Source of the DNA: Rhodospirillales bacterium
Lineage (GTDB): Bacteria; Pseudomonadota; Alphaproteobacteria; Reyranellales; Reyranellaceae
Assembly (NCBI GenBank): GCA_016699855.1
Contig: CP064988.1
Coordinates: forward strand, 4,182,501-4,246,500
Reading direction: 5' to 3'
DNA length: 64,000 nt
Shown here: positions 39,230 through 48,278 of the stretch, piece after piece
Layout: each line of letters opens with the position of its first letter
Numbering within the stretch: the first letter of the stretch is position 1
Translations under genes and position numbers: made by a program
The notes under the pieces: model-generated
What the model was told of the DNA's origin: nothing
Databases searched by the model: none
Seen by the model: only the letters and a program-made list of their open reading frames with translations

Positions 39230-40618
39230 GTGAGCGAGTCCGACGCCGCCCCGCCATCCGAGCACGTCGTCGAGCCGCTCGATCCGGTCACGCCGGCATT
39301 CGTGCGCGGCATCCTCGACGATCTGGCGCGCGGGCGGGTCGACGAGATCCGGCGGATCGTCGCCGATCTCGGGCCAGCGGACGTCGCCTACGTGCTGGAG
39401 CAGGTGGCGCCGGACGAGCGCTCGCAACTCGTCGGTATCCTCAAGGATAGCTTCGACCCCGAGACCCTGGTCGAGCTCGACGACGAGGTCCGCGACGACG
39501 TCCTCGACAGCCTCGACGCCAAGGACATCGCCGCCGCCGCCCAGGAGCTCGACGCCGACGACGCCGCCGAGATCATCGAGGACCTGACAGAGCAGGAGCG
39601 GCGCGAGGTGCTGGCCGAGATGCCGGCCGCCGAGCGCGCCGTAATCGAGGAGACGCTGGCCTATCCCGAGGACAGCGCCGGCCGCCTGATGCAGCGCACG
39701 CTGGTCGCGGTGCCCGACACGTGGACGGTCGGCCAGGTGATTGACCATTGCCGCGAGGCGACCGACCTGCCGGACGACGTCTACGACCTGTTCGTCACCG
39801 ATTCGGAACGCCGCCTGCGCGGCTCCGTCGCGCTCGGCCGGATGCTGCGCGCCAAACGGCCGGTGCCGATCGTCGAGATCATGGATCCCGATATCCCGTC
39901 GATTCCCGTGACCGCCGACCAGGAGGCGGTGGCGCACGTCTTCCGCGACCAGAACCTCGTGTCCTGCCCCGTGGTCGACGACGAGCGGCGCCTGCTGGGC
40001 GTGATCATGGTCGACGACGTGGTCGACGTGATCGACGAGGAGGCCGAGGCCGACATCGCCGCGATGGGCGGCGTCGCCACCATCGACATCCACGAGCCGG
40101 TGGCGCGCACCACGCGCTCGCGCTTCTGGTGGCTGTTCATCAACCTCGGCACCGCCTTCCTCGCCTCGGCGGTGATCGGCCAGTTCGAGGTCGAGCTGCA
40201 GAAGATCGTGGCGCTGGCCGTCCTGATGCCGATCGTCGCCTCGATGGGCGGCAACGCCGGCACCCAGACCGTCACCGTCGCGGTGCGGGCGCTGGCGACC
40301 GGCGAGCTGACGGCGACCAACGCGCTGCGCTTCGTGGTGAAGGAGATCTTCGTCGGCGGCGCCAACGGGATCATGTTCGCGGTCCTGGTCGGCGCGGTGA
40401 CGTGGGTGTGGTTCCAGGACTGGCGCATCGCCGCCGTGATCGGCGCCGCCATGGTCCTGAACCTGGTCGCCGCCGGGCTGGCCGGCACGCTGATCCCGCT
40501 GGGCCTGCAGCGCGCGCGGATCGATCCCGCCGTGTCGTCGACCGTGTTCCTGACGACGGTGACCGACGTGATCGGCTTCCTCGCCTTCCTCGGGCTTGCG
40601 GCCCTGTTCCTGCTGTGA
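39230..40618 (+). CDS. mgtE: Magnesium transporter MgtE
   Basis: MgtE Mg2+ channel (462 aa): N-terminal superhelical domain (LGPADVAYVLEQVAPDERSQLVGIL), two CBS domains (about 140-265, including DLFVTDSERRLRGSVALGRML and DQNLVSCPVVDDERRLLGVIMVDDVVDVI), a plug helix, and five membrane helices with the family motif PIVASMGGNAGTQTVTVAVRALATGE. The GTG at 39230 follows GGGAGGG. The acidic N-domain and CBS pair close the channel when Mg2+ is high. No Mg2+ riboswitch is visible in the short leader. It stands directly after the tRNA island. Confidence 0.94.
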   Translation: MSESDAAPPSEHVVEPLDPVTPAFVRGILDDLARGRVDEIRRIVADLGPADVAYVLEQVAPDERSQLVGILKDSFDPETLVELDDEVRDDVLDSLDAKDIAAAAQELDADDAAEIIEDLTEQERREVLAEMPAAERAVIEETLAYPEDSAGRLMQRTLVAVPDTWTVGQVIDHCREATDLPDDVYDLFVTDSERRLRGSVALGRMLRAKRPVPIVEIMDPDIPSIPVTADQEAVAHVFRDQNLVSCPVVDDERRLLGVIMVDDVVDVIDEEAEADIAAMGGVATIDIHEPVARTTRSRFWWLFINLGTAFLASAVIGQFEVELQKIVALAVLMPIVASMGGNAGTQTVTVAVRALATGELTATNALRFVVKEIFVGGANGIMFAVLVGAVTWVWFQDWRIAAVIGAAMVLNLVAAGLAGTLIPLGLQRARIDPAVSSTVFLTTVTDVIGFLAFLGLAALFLL

Positions 40619-40697
40619 TGGCGGCGGCGGAAAGACTCCGCGCCGGCGGCGGCGCGGGCTAGACGGCGGACATAGCCGTCCGACGCGGAGTGAAGCC

Positions 40698-41186
40698 ATG
40701 ACCCTCGCCCGATGCGCCCCTGTCGCGCGCCTCCCCATCGTCGCGCGCCGCTGGATCGTCGCGGCGCTGTCGCTGCTCGCCGTCGCGGCGGCCGCGGCGC
40801 CGGCCGCCGCGCAGCGGATGCCGTCGCCGACGCACCAGGAGGTGCTGATCAAGAACTCGCTGATCGGCTTCAACGACGCCGTCCAGAGCGGCAATTTCGA
40901 CGTGTTCCACGCCCGGCTGGCGACGCCGTTCCGCCAGCAGTTCACGCCGGAGAAGCTGCGGCAGGCGTTCCGGTCGTTCTCCGACCAGGGGATCGACATC
41001 GCGCCGATCGCCGCCCAGGAGCCGGTCATGTCGGAGGATCCCGTGATCGACGGGCGCGGTGCGCTGTTGATCCGCGGCTACTTCGCGACCAAGCCCAGCC
41101 GCGTCTCCTTCAGCCTCGACTACCTGATGTCGGACGGCGCCTGGAAGCTCATCAGCATCAACGTCCGGGTGCGGCCGGACGAGTGA
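40698..41186 (+). CDS. Exported protein, possible NTF2-like fold
   Basis: 162-residue protein with an N-terminal signal peptide (IVAALSLLAVAAAAAPAAAQ, cleavage about residue 39). The mature part (LIGFNDAVQSGNFDVFHARLATPFRQQFTPEKLRQAF...LLIRGYFATKPSRVSFSLDYLMSDGAWKLISINVRV) has the helix-then-curved-sheet pattern of NTF2-like/SnoaL domains, inferred from pattern only. No cysteines. No assigned function. It sits between mgtE and the isovaleryl-CoA dehydrogenase gene, all on the + strand. Confidence 0.75.
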   Translation: MTLARCAPVARLPIVARRWIVAALSLLAVAAAAAPAAAQRMPSPTHQEVLIKNSLIGFNDAVQSGNFDVFHARLATPFRQQFTPEKLRQAFRSFSDQGIDIAPIAAQEPVMSEDPVIDGRGALLIRGYFATKPSRVSFSLDYLMSDGAWKLISINVRVRPDE

Positions 41187-41226
41187 GCCGCGCCGTTCCC
41201 CCGTCCCGACCCGCCGGAGCGCCGAG

Positions 41227-42399
41227 ATGATCCCGAATTCCCTGCCGCCGTTCGACTTCATGCTCGGCGAGACCGCCGACCAGATCCGCGAAACCGTGCG
41301 GCGGTTCACCGCCGACGAGGTCGCGCCGATCGCCGCCGAGATCGACAAGGACGACCGCTTCCCGCGCGAGCTGTGGCCGAAGATGGGCGAGCTCGGCCTG
41401 CTCGGCATCACCGTGGAGGAGGAGTACGGCGGCGCCGGGCTGGGCTATCTCGAGCAGGCGATCGCGGTCGAGGAGATCAGCCGCGGCTCGGGCTCGGTCG
41501 GGCTCAGCTACGGCGCGCACTCCAACCTCTGCGTCAACCAGCTGCGCCGCAACGGCAACGACGCGCAGAAGCGCAAATACCTGCCGAAGCTGATGTCGGG
41601 AGAGCACGTCGGCAGCCTGGCGATGAGCGAGTCCGGCGCCGGCTCGGACGTGGTGTCGATGAAGCTGCGGGCCGAGAGGAAGGGCGACCGCTACGTGCTG
41701 AACGGCACGAAGATGTGGATCACCAACAGTCCCGACGCGCAGGTGATCGTGGTCTACGCCAAGACCGATCCCGCCGCCGGCCACCGCGGCATCACCGCCT
41801 TCATCGTCGAGACCGGCTTCAAGGGTTTCAAGGTGGCGCAGAAGCTCGACAAGCTGGGCATGCGCGGCTCGTCGACGGGCGAGCTGGTGTTCGAGGATTG
41901 CGAGGTGCCGGAGGAGAACGTGCTCGGCGCCGTCGGCAAGGGCGTCAACGTGCTGATGAGCGGGCTGGACTACGAGCGCGCCGTGCTGGCGGCCGGGCCG
42001 CTGGGCATCATGCAGTCCTGCATGGACGTGGTGTTGCCCTACATCCACGAGCGCAAGCAGTTCGGCCAGCCGATCGGCACCTTCCAGCTGGTGCAGGGCA
42101 AGATCGCCGACATGTACACCACGATGAACGCCAGCCGCGCCTACGTCTACGCCGTCAACAAGGCGTGCGACGCCGGCAAGACGACGCGCAAGGACGCCGC
42201 CGGCGCCATCCTCTACGCGGCCGAGAAGGCGACGCAGATGACGCTCGACGCCATGCAGATCATGGGCGGCGTCGGCTACATGAACGACCTGCCCACGGGC
42301 CGCTTCCTGCGCGACGCCAAGCTCTACGAGATCGGCGCCGGCACCAGCGAGATCCGCCGCATGCTGATCGGCCGCGAGCTGTTCGAGGAGACGGCGTAG
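41227..42399 (+). CDS. ivd: Isovaleryl-CoA dehydrogenase
   Basis: Acyl-CoA dehydrogenase (390 aa) of leucine degradation, turning isovaleryl-CoA into 3-methylcrotonyl-CoA with FAD and electron transfer flavoprotein. ACAD signatures AMSESGAGSDVVSMKLRAE and QFGQPIGTFQLVQGKIADM. Glu250 in SGLDYERAVLAAGPLG sits at the position of the catalytic base of isovaleryl-CoA dehydrogenases, while the C-terminal site (YEIGAGTSEIRRMLIGREL) has Gly where other ACADs have Glu. This points to IVD rather than a short-chain enzyme. Other leucine-pathway genes (MCC carboxylase) are not adjacent. Confidence 0.9.
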   Translation: MIPNSLPPFDFMLGETADQIRETVRRFTADEVAPIAAEIDKDDRFPRELWPKMGELGLLGITVEEEYGGAGLGYLEQAIAVEEISRGSGSVGLSYGAHSNLCVNQLRRNGNDAQKRKYLPKLMSGEHVGSLAMSESGAGSDVVSMKLRAERKGDRYVLNGTKMWITNSPDAQVIVVYAKTDPAAGHRGITAFIVETGFKGFKVAQKLDKLGMRGSSTGELVFEDCEVPEENVLGAVGKGVNVLMSGLDYERAVLAAGPLGIMQSCMDVVLPYIHERKQFGQPIGTFQLVQGKIADMYTTMNASRAYVYAVNKACDAGKTTRKDAAGAILYAAEKATQMTLDAMQIMGGVGYMNDLPTGRFLRDAKLYEIGAGTSEIRRMLIGRELFEETA

Positions 42400-42408
42400 G
42401 CGCCGGCC

Positions 42409-43101
42409 ATGGCACTCCAGCTCTACACGCTGCGCATCGAGGGCGGCCGCGAGCCGAGCCCGTTCGTGTGGCGCGCGCGCATGGCTCTGGCCCACAAGGG
42501 GCTCGATGTCGAGCGCGTGCCGATCGGCTACGGCGAGAAGCACAAGCTGGCGCCGTCGGGGCAGGGGCTCGTGCCGGTGCTGGTCGACGACGGGCGTTGG
42601 ATCCACGACAGCTGGATGATCGCCCAGCATCTGGAGGATTTCTATCCCGACCGGCCGACCCTGTTCGGCGGCGCCAAGGGCCGGGCGATGACGCTGTTCG
42701 TCAACCGCTTCGCCGATGTCGAATTGCTGGGCGCGCTGCGTCTGCTGTTGTGGCCGGCGACGTGGGACCACATCCCCGCGGCCGACCAGCCCTACTTCCG
42801 CGCCGACCGGGAGAAGAAGGCGGGGATGACGCTGGAGGCGATGCGCGCCGATCCCGACGCGAAGATCGCCGCCTTCCGCCGCGCGCTGGAGCCGGTGCGC
42901 CAGACCGTGGCGCGGCAGCCCTATCTATGCGGCGATCGGCCGGGCTACGCCGATTACTGCGTGTTCGGCGCCTTCATGTGGGCGAAGACCGTCTCGCCGC
43001 TGCGGCTGATCGAGGCCGACGACCCGCTGCACCGCTGGCGCGCCGACCTGCTGGGCGCGTTCGACGGCATGGCGGCGCGCGATCCCGGCGTTCCGGCCTA
43101 G
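42409..43101 (+). CDS. Glutathione S-transferase family protein
   Basis: GST-like protein (230 aa): N-terminal thioredoxin-like domain with FVWRARMALAHKGLDVERVPIGYGEK and the cis-proline and Ser motifs LVPVLVDDGRWIHDSWMIAQHLED, then an all-helical C-terminal domain (AKTVSPLRLIEADDPLHRWRADLL). No Cys at the active position near residue 17; Ser17 is possible, so it may belong to the Ser-type or etherase-like groups. Nine bp after ivd, so likely co-transcribed. Substrate unknown. Confidence 0.85.
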   Translation: MALQLYTLRIEGGREPSPFVWRARMALAHKGLDVERVPIGYGEKHKLAPSGQGLVPVLVDDGRWIHDSWMIAQHLEDFYPDRPTLFGGAKGRAMTLFVNRFADVELLGALRLLLWPATWDHIPAADQPYFRADREKKAGMTLEAMRADPDAKIAAFRRALEPVRQTVARQPYLCGDRPGYADYCVFGAFMWAKTVSPLRLIEADDPLHRWRADLLGAFDGMAARDPGVPA

Positions 43102-43107
43102 CCCGCG

Positions 43108-43752
43108 ATGCCCAAGATACTCACCGACGCCGATATCGCCGCTTTCCGTGCGCGCCTGTGCGCCGTCGCCACCGACCAGTTCGCGCGCTACGGCTACGAC
43201 GGCGTCACGATGCGGCGGCTGGCGGCGGACTTGGGATGCAGTCCGAAGACGCCGTACCGCTACTACAAGGACAAGGACGAGATCCTGGCGACGGTGCGGG
43301 CCGACGCGTTCCGCCGCTTCGCCGACGCGCTCGACGCCGAGGCGCGGCGGTACGTCGACCCGGCCGACCGGGCCCGCGCCGTTGGCGCCGCCTACCTCGC
43401 CTTCGCCTACGCCAACCCCGCCGCCTACAGGATCATGTTCGATCTGCACCGGCACGAGGACACGGCGCATCCCGAGCTGGCCTACGAGAGCGCCCGCGCG
43501 CGCGCCTTCATCACGCGGCAGGCCGAGGACATGAAGACGGCCGGCCTGATCGACGGCGATCCGCTGCTGGTCGGCCACGCCATGTGGGCCGCGATGCACG
43601 GCCTTGTCGTGCTGCGCCTAGCGGGCCTGCTCAAGACAGAAGGCGCGCTGAAGGGGCTGGAGACCGAGACGTTGCGCCTGATGACGCGTGGCGCGCGGGC
43701 CTCGCGCCAGGGTCCGCTGCCGGCGGTGGGGCGCCGCGCCGGCCGCCTTTGA
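43108..43752 (+). CDS. TetR-family transcriptional regulator
   Basis: TetR repressor (214 aa): N-terminal helix-turn-helix ATDQFARYGYDGVTMRRLAADLGCSPKTPYRYYKDKDEILATVRADAF, and a C-terminal ligand domain of the WHG-like type (AYLAFAYANPAAYRIMFDLH). Six bp after the GST gene, so it probably shares its transcript and may control the ivd-gst-tetR unit. Possible ligands are acyl-CoAs. It is convergent with nth. Confidence 0.88.
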   Translation: MPKILTDADIAAFRARLCAVATDQFARYGYDGVTMRRLAADLGCSPKTPYRYYKDKDEILATVRADAFRRFADALDAEARRYVDPADRARAVGAAYLAFAYANPAAYRIMFDLHRHEDTAHPELAYESARARAFITRQAEDMKTAGLIDGDPLLVGHAMWAAMHGLVVLRLAGLLKTEGALKGLETETLRLMTRGARASRQGPLPAVGRRAGRL

Positions 43753-43767
43753 CGCCGCGTCCGGCGG

Positions 43768-44415
43768 TCACGCCGCCGTGTTCTTGCCCTTGAACTTGCA
43801 TTGCTCGGCGACGACGCACGACGCGCAATCCGGCTTGCGCGCCTTGCAGACGTAGCGGCCGTGCAGGATCAGCCAGTGGTGGGCATGGCGCATGAACTCC
43901 GCCGGCACCCGCTTCAGCAGCTTGTCCTCGACCTCCCGCGGCGTCTTGCCCGGCGCCAGCCCGGTGCGGTTGCCGAGCCGGAACAGATGCGTGTCGACCG
44001 CGATGGTCGGCTCGCCGAAGGCGATGTTCAGCACCACGTTGGCCGTCTTGCGGCCGACGCCCGGCAGCGCCTCGAGCGCGGCGCGGTCATGCGGCACCTC
44101 GCCGCCATGCCGCTCCACGAGCATCTCCGATAGCCGGATGACGTTTTTCGCCTTGGCGCGGAACAGTCCGATCGTCTTGACGTGCTGGATCAGCTTGTCC
44201 TCGCCAAGCGCCACCATCTGCGCCGGCGTCTTCACCTTCTCGAACAGCGCTTTGGTCGCGCGGTTGACGCCGGTGTCGGTGGCCTGGGCGGACAGCACGA
44301 CGGCGACCAGGAGCTGGTAGACGTTGCCATAGTCCAGCTCGCCCCTGGGCTCGGGATTGGCCGCGCGCAGCCGCGCGAAGAACTCGGCGATCTCCGGCGG
44401 CTTCATCAGCGGCAT
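43768..44415 (-). CDS. nth: Endonuclease III
   Basis: Base-excision repair glycosylase/AP lyase (215 aa) removing oxidised pyrimidines. Helix-hairpin-helix LEALPGVGRKTANVV with catalytic Lys123, Asp141 in VDTHLFRLGNRTGL, and a [4Fe-4S] cluster from Cys190, 197, 200 and 206 (CX6CX2CX5C). Full length. It is divergent from the DUF2244 gene (74-bp gap), a pairing often seen in Alphaproteobacteria. Confidence 0.95.
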   Translation of the reverse strand: MPLMKPPEIAEFFARLRAANPEPRGELDYGNVYQLLVAVVLSAQATDTGVNRATKALFEKVKTPAQMVALGEDKLIQHVKTIGLFRAKAKNVIRLSEMLVERHGGEVPHDRAALEALPGVGRKTANVVLNIAFGEPTIAVDTHLFRLGNRTGLAPGKTPREVEDKLLKRVPAEFMRHAHHWLILHGRYVCKARKPDCASCVVAEQCKFKGKNTAA

Positions 44416-44489
44416 GGCAGGCGCTCCCCGGCGGCGTCCGCGACGCCGCGTCCGTGGCGGGCGCGGCGGGGGCCGGCTAAGGTGTAGCC

Positions 44490-45017
44490 ATGTCGACCGC
44501 CTCCGCTCAAGCCGCCAGCGCTGCGCCGGCGGCGTTCCACGCCGTCCTGGTGCCGCACCGCAGCCTGTCGCGCGACGGCTTCCGCGCGCTGGTGGCCGTG
44601 CTGATCGGCGCCAATCTGATCCTCGGCGTGCCGATGTTCGCGCTCGGCGCCTGGCCGATCGTCGGCTTCATGGGCCTCGACGTCGCGCTGGTGGTCTGGC
44701 TGTTCCGGCTCAACTACCGCAGCGGCCGACTCACCGAGACGCTGACGCTGGCCGACGGCACGCTGGCGGTCGAGCGGATCGATCCCGAAGGCGAGGTCGA
44801 GCGCACGACGTTCGACGCCTACTGGCTGCGCGTCGAGATGGACGATCCGCCGGTGCACGAGAGCCGCCTGACGCTGGTGTCGCGCGGCCAGCGCCTGGTG
44901 ATCGGCCGCTTCCTGACGCCGGACGAGCGGCTGGAGATCGCGGTGGCGCTGCGCGCCGCGCTGGCCCGCGCCCGCGACCACCGCTTCGACCATCCATGGG
45001 ACCGCGGTGCCGTCTGA
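44490..45017 (+). CDS. DUF2244 domain membrane protein
   Basis: 175-residue protein with two hydrophobic helices close together (ALVAVLIGANLILGVPMFALGAWPIVGFMGLDVALVVWLFRLNYR, about 37-85) and a cytoplasmic C-terminal beta-rich domain (ETLTLADGTLAVERIDPEGEVERTTFDAYWLRVEM, LTLVSRGQRLVIGRFLTPDERLEIA). This architecture matches DUF2244 proteins of Alphaproteobacteria. Function unknown. Confidence 0.8.
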   Translation: MSTASAQAASAAPAAFHAVLVPHRSLSRDGFRALVAVLIGANLILGVPMFALGAWPIVGFMGLDVALVVWLFRLNYRSGRLTETLTLADGTLAVERIDPEGEVERTTFDAYWLRVEMDDPPVHESRLTLVSRGQRLVIGRFLTPDERLEIAVALRAALARARDHRFDHPWDRGAV

Positions 45018-45128
45018 CGCCGCTTCCGCGGGGCGGAGCGGGCCACCGCGCCGGCCGCATCTCGCCTTGAACCGGCATGGCGTCGGGGTGCTATAAGGTA
45101 AACGGTCGTTCATACCGGGAGCCGCGCC

Positions 45129-46397
45129 ATGGATTTCGAGATCCCCGCCGACATCAAAGCCTATCTCGACGAGCTCGACGCGTTCATCGAGCGCGAGATC
45201 AAGCCGCTGGAGCGGGCCGACGACAACATCCGCTACTTCGACCACCGCCGCGAGCACGCGCGCACCAACTGGGACAACGACGGCCAGCCCCGGCACGAGT
45301 GGGAAGACCTGTTGATGGAGATGCGCCGGCGCGCCGACAAGGCCGGCCACCTGCGCTACGCGCTGCCCAAGGCGCTGGGCGGCAAGGACGGCAGCAACCT
45401 CGCCATGGCGATCATCCGCGAGCATCTCGCGCACAAGGGGCTGGGGCTGCACAACGACCTGCAGAACGAGAGCTCGATCGTCGGCAACTTCCCGGTCGCG
45501 CTGCTGCTGCACCATTTCGGCACGCAGGAGCAGAAGGACCGGTTCATCGAGCCGATGATGGCCGGCAAGGCGCGGGTCGGCTTCGGCCTGACCGAGCCGC
45601 TGCACGGCTCCGACGCCACCTTCATGGAGACCACGGCGGTCAAGCGCGGCGGCGACTGGGTCATCAACGGCATGAAGCGGTTCAACACCGGCATGCACAG
45701 CGCCACCCACGACCTGGTCTTCGCGCGCACCTCGGGCAAGGCCGGCGACGCCCGCGGCATCAGCTGCTTCCTGGTGCCGGTGAAGACGCCGGGATTCAAG
45801 GTCGAGTACATGTGGTGGACCTTCAACATGCCCAGCGACCACGCCGAGGTGTCGCTGCGCGACGTCGTGGTGCCGGCGTCGACGATGCTGGGCCAGGAAG
45901 GCCATGGCCTCGACGTCGCGCAGACCTTCGTGCACGAGAACCGCATCCGCCAGGCCGCCTCGTCGCTGGGCGCGGCCCAGTACTGCATCGACATGAGCGT
46001 CGCCTACGCCAACCAGCGCGTTGTCTTCGGCAAGAAGCTCTCGAGCAACCAGGCGATCCAGTTCCCGCTCGCCGAGCTGCACACCGAGGCGGAGATGGTG
46101 CGCGGGCTGGTGCGCAAGACCGCGTGGTACCTCGACCGCGAGCACCACATGGACGTCAGCCCGTGGGTCGCGATGGCCAACTACCGCGGCAACCGGCTGT
46201 GCTGCGACGCCGCCGACCGGGCGATGCAGGTGCATGGCGGCGTCGGGTACTCGCGGCACTACCCGTTCGAGCACATCTACCGCCACCACCGCCGCTACCG
46301 GATCACCGAGGGCTCGGAGGAGATCCAGATCCGCCGCGTCGCCGGGTCGATGTTCGGCTTCTGGGGCGCCCAGAAGAAGCCCAAGGCGGCGGAGTAG
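45129..46397 (+). CDS. Acyl-CoA dehydrogenase, long-chain-like
   Basis: Acyl-CoA dehydrogenase (422 aa) of the larger family resembling the ACAD domain of ACAD10/11. Motifs: FGLTEPLHGSDATFMETTAVKRGGDWVINGMKRFNTGMHSATHDLVFART, the substrate-channel region MWWTFNMPSDHAEVSLRDVVVP, QVHGGVGYSRHYPFEHIYRHHRRYRITEGSEEIQIRRVAG, with Glu residues in the C-terminal catalytic position (EGSEE). FAD/ETF dependent; probably beta-oxidation. Upstream, a TTGAAC/TATAAG pair with a long 19-bp spacer (45067-45097) and a short inverted repeat AACGGTCGTT (45101-45110) might be promoter and operator. Standing alone as a transcription unit. Confidence 0.88.
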   Translation: MDFEIPADIKAYLDELDAFIEREIKPLERADDNIRYFDHRREHARTNWDNDGQPRHEWEDLLMEMRRRADKAGHLRYALPKALGGKDGSNLAMAIIREHLAHKGLGLHNDLQNESSIVGNFPVALLLHHFGTQEQKDRFIEPMMAGKARVGFGLTEPLHGSDATFMETTAVKRGGDWVINGMKRFNTGMHSATHDLVFARTSGKAGDARGISCFLVPVKTPGFKVEYMWWTFNMPSDHAEVSLRDVVVPASTMLGQEGHGLDVAQTFVHENRIRQAASSLGAAQYCIDMSVAYANQRVVFGKKLSSNQAIQFPLAELHTEAEMVRGLVRKTAWYLDREHHMDVSPWVAMANYRGNRLCCDAADRAMQVHGGVGYSRHYPFEHIYRHHRRYRITEGSEEIQIRRVAGSMFGFWGAQKKPKAAE

Positions 46398-46454
46398 AAG
46401 GTCGGGTCCGCCGTTCTCCGGCGCGGCGTGGGAGGGGCGGCGGTGGCGTCGGGC

Positions 46455-47207
46455 CTACTTGCAGGTCTCGACCTTGGGCGGGGCGTCGAGGATGACGGCG
46501 ACCTTGGTGATGTCGACGCAGCGGTCGCCGATCCACGCCCTGCCGTTCACGAACAGGCCGAAGCGCGCCATGGTCTCGGCCTGCGTCTTGGGGTCGGGCT
46601 CGGCCCGGGCGAGGATCCAGCCCAGCGTCCAGATGTTCGAGATCGCGAAATCGGCCGACGCCAGATCCTTGTCCTTCGACCACAGCGCGACGTTCTTCTT
46701 CGGCCCGTCGCCGGCGCCCTGGAGATCGCCCAGCCATTTCAGCGACGCGTCGAGCAGGGCCGCGGCGTCGCTCGGGTGACCCGGTCCGTACTTGGCGCGC
46801 TCCGCCTTCACCTCGGCGGCGCGCACGGCCAGCGGCTTGCCCGCGACGGCGCCCGGCGCGGCCGGCGCCGGGGCTGCCTTGCCCTTGTCCTTGGCGGCGG
46901 GCTGCGGCCTGGGCGCGCCGTCGCCGCAACCGTGCCAGCGGCACAGCGCGACGAAGGCGAAGTACTCCGTCAGCACGATCTCGGTGTTGCGGTTGTTGTG
47001 CAGGCGCCACGCGCGCGCCCAGTTCCAGCCCTGCCGCGTCTCGATGCCGAACGGCCGGGCGGCCAGCGGCGTGCCCTTTTCGAGTTCGGTCAGCACGGCC
47101 TGGGCGCCGGGCGGCCACTCCGGCGGGATCTGCGCCCGCGCCGCGCCCGCCATCGCCACGACGCCGGCCAGAGCCGCCGCGAACACGCCCGCCTTGACGC
47201 CACCCAT
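46455..47207 (-). CDS. Exported protein of unknown function
   Basis: 250-residue protein with a signal peptide (AGVFAAALAGVVAMAGAARA, cleavage about residue 25). The mature part starts IPPEWPPGAQAVLTELEKGTPLAARPFG and contains a Lys/Ala/Pro-rich linker (PAAKDKGKAAPAPAAPG) at about residues 100-120; cysteines occur as CRWHGC and near the end in DRCVD and ETCK. The ATG at 47207 has GGGGAG eight bases upstream; an upstream in-frame start at 47231 is weaker. No family recognised. Confidence 0.7.
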   Translation of the reverse strand: MGGVKAGVFAAALAGVVAMAGAARAQIPPEWPPGAQAVLTELEKGTPLAARPFGIETRQGWNWARAWRLHNNRNTEIVLTEYFAFVALCRWHGCGDGAPRPQPAAKDKGKAAPAPAAPGAVAGKPLAVRAAEVKAERAKYGPGHPSDAAALLDASLKWLGDLQGAGDGPKKNVALWSKDKDLASADFAISNIWTLGWILARAEPDPKTQAETMARFGLFVNGRAWIGDRCVDITKVAVILDAPPKVETCK

Positions 47208-47533
47208 GAAGCCGCTCCCCGTCCGTCGCACCGCGCATAGATGCGGGAGCGGCGGGCGTCTGTCCAGCGAGGCTTGCGGCGAGGGGCACCGGTTCTGTGC
47301 GACGGGGTCGACGTCCAGTTAGACCGGCCCGTGGGCGCCGAGTCCGGCCGTCGGATGGACCGGCAACCCCGCTTTGGAGCGGGTGTCGAGGTCCTCTTCC
47401 GGATGGCACGCGGTCCTCCCCGGACGGGCCCCGGCGCCTGTCGGCGCTGAAATGCGTCGAATGCCGGAAAACCGGACGAGGGATGCGTTTGCGGCGCGGT
47501 GCGTCGGCACGACGGTTGCCCGCCGGCCGCGCC
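47208..47533. other. Intergenic gap, no supported gene
   Basis: About 325 bp between two minus-strand exported-protein genes. I see no conserved frame. It contains a GGCACG-N4-TTGC match on the + strand (47506-47519) that would point into the 3' end of the phosphatase gene and so has no plausible target gene. Confidence 0.4.
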
Positions 47534-48163
47534 TCATGGCGCGCGCGGCTTGTCCGGCGGCGGCACGCGGTTGCTGGGCATGAGCTGGTGCCACGAGTCG
47601 ACGCGCATGCGCGCGATCAGCGTGTAGCCGCCCGCGCCGTCGGGCCGGAGGATCATCGCCTCGGCCTCGCGCAGGAACTCCTCGCCGAACATGCCGCTGG
47701 CGCCGCCGTGGCCGAGGATCACGTCGTTGAAGCCGTCCCGCGGCTTGGTCGCGAGCCGCCGGCGCAGCGCCGCCTTGTCGCCGCCGTCGCGCACGTCCTC
47801 GCTCGCGGTGGCGCGGCCGAACGCGATGGTCGCGGTGTCGACGCAGCGGCAGTACGGGCTCGAGATCACCTTGTCGATCCGCAGCGCCAGCCCGCGCATC
47901 GCCTCGCCGATCCGCGCCGCCTGCGCGCGGCCCAGCGCGTTGAGCATGCGCTGCGGCGCGCAGTCGGCGAAATCCGTGATCCCCGGCTCCATGTAGTCCG
48001 GCGTCGCGCCGTGGCGGAAGTACAGGATCAGGCCGCCGGCCTTGAGCATGTCGAGCAGCGCCGTGGCGTGCGGCGGATGCACCTTGGTGTTGAACACCGG
48101 ATGCTCCTGCGCCGCCGCCGCGCCCGTCAGCAGGCAGAGCAGGGCCGCGAGAATGAAGCGCAT
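47534..48163 (-). CDS. Exported histidine phosphatase family protein
   Basis: 209-residue protein with a signal peptide (FILAALLCLLTGAAAA). The phosphohistidine motif is LYFRHGATPDYMEPG (RHG with the following Thr/Pro replaced context), then ARIGEAMRGLALRIDKVISSPYCRCVDTATIAFG, the second Arg (SPYCRC) of the family, and VILGHGGASG with the second catalytic histidine. Probably a periplasmic phosphatase; substrate unknown. ATG preceded by AAGGAGA. Confidence 0.85.
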   Translation of the reverse strand: MRFILAALLCLLTGAAAAQEHPVFNTKVHPPHATALLDMLKAGGLILYFRHGATPDYMEPGITDFADCAPQRMLNALGRAQAARIGEAMRGLALRIDKVISSPYCRCVDTATIAFGRATASEDVRDGGDKAALRRRLATKPRDGFNDVILGHGGASGMFGEEFLREAEAMILRPDGAGGYTLIARMRVDSWHQLMPSNRVPPPDKPRAP

Positions 48164-48278
48164 CGATGGTCTCCTTGTCGCGGACCCGGCGCCCGGGGCG
48201 CGAAGCTACACGGCATCGCGCGCGGTGGCGCATGAATTCGCCGCGACTCGGGATCGCGCCGTCGAGTCCGTCGCCGCG

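Noticed and set aside
47506..47519. A third GGCACG-N4-TTGC sigma54-like match
   Set aside because: It points on the + strand into the 3' end of a minus-strand gene with no + strand gene following; taken as a chance match and a warning about the other two.
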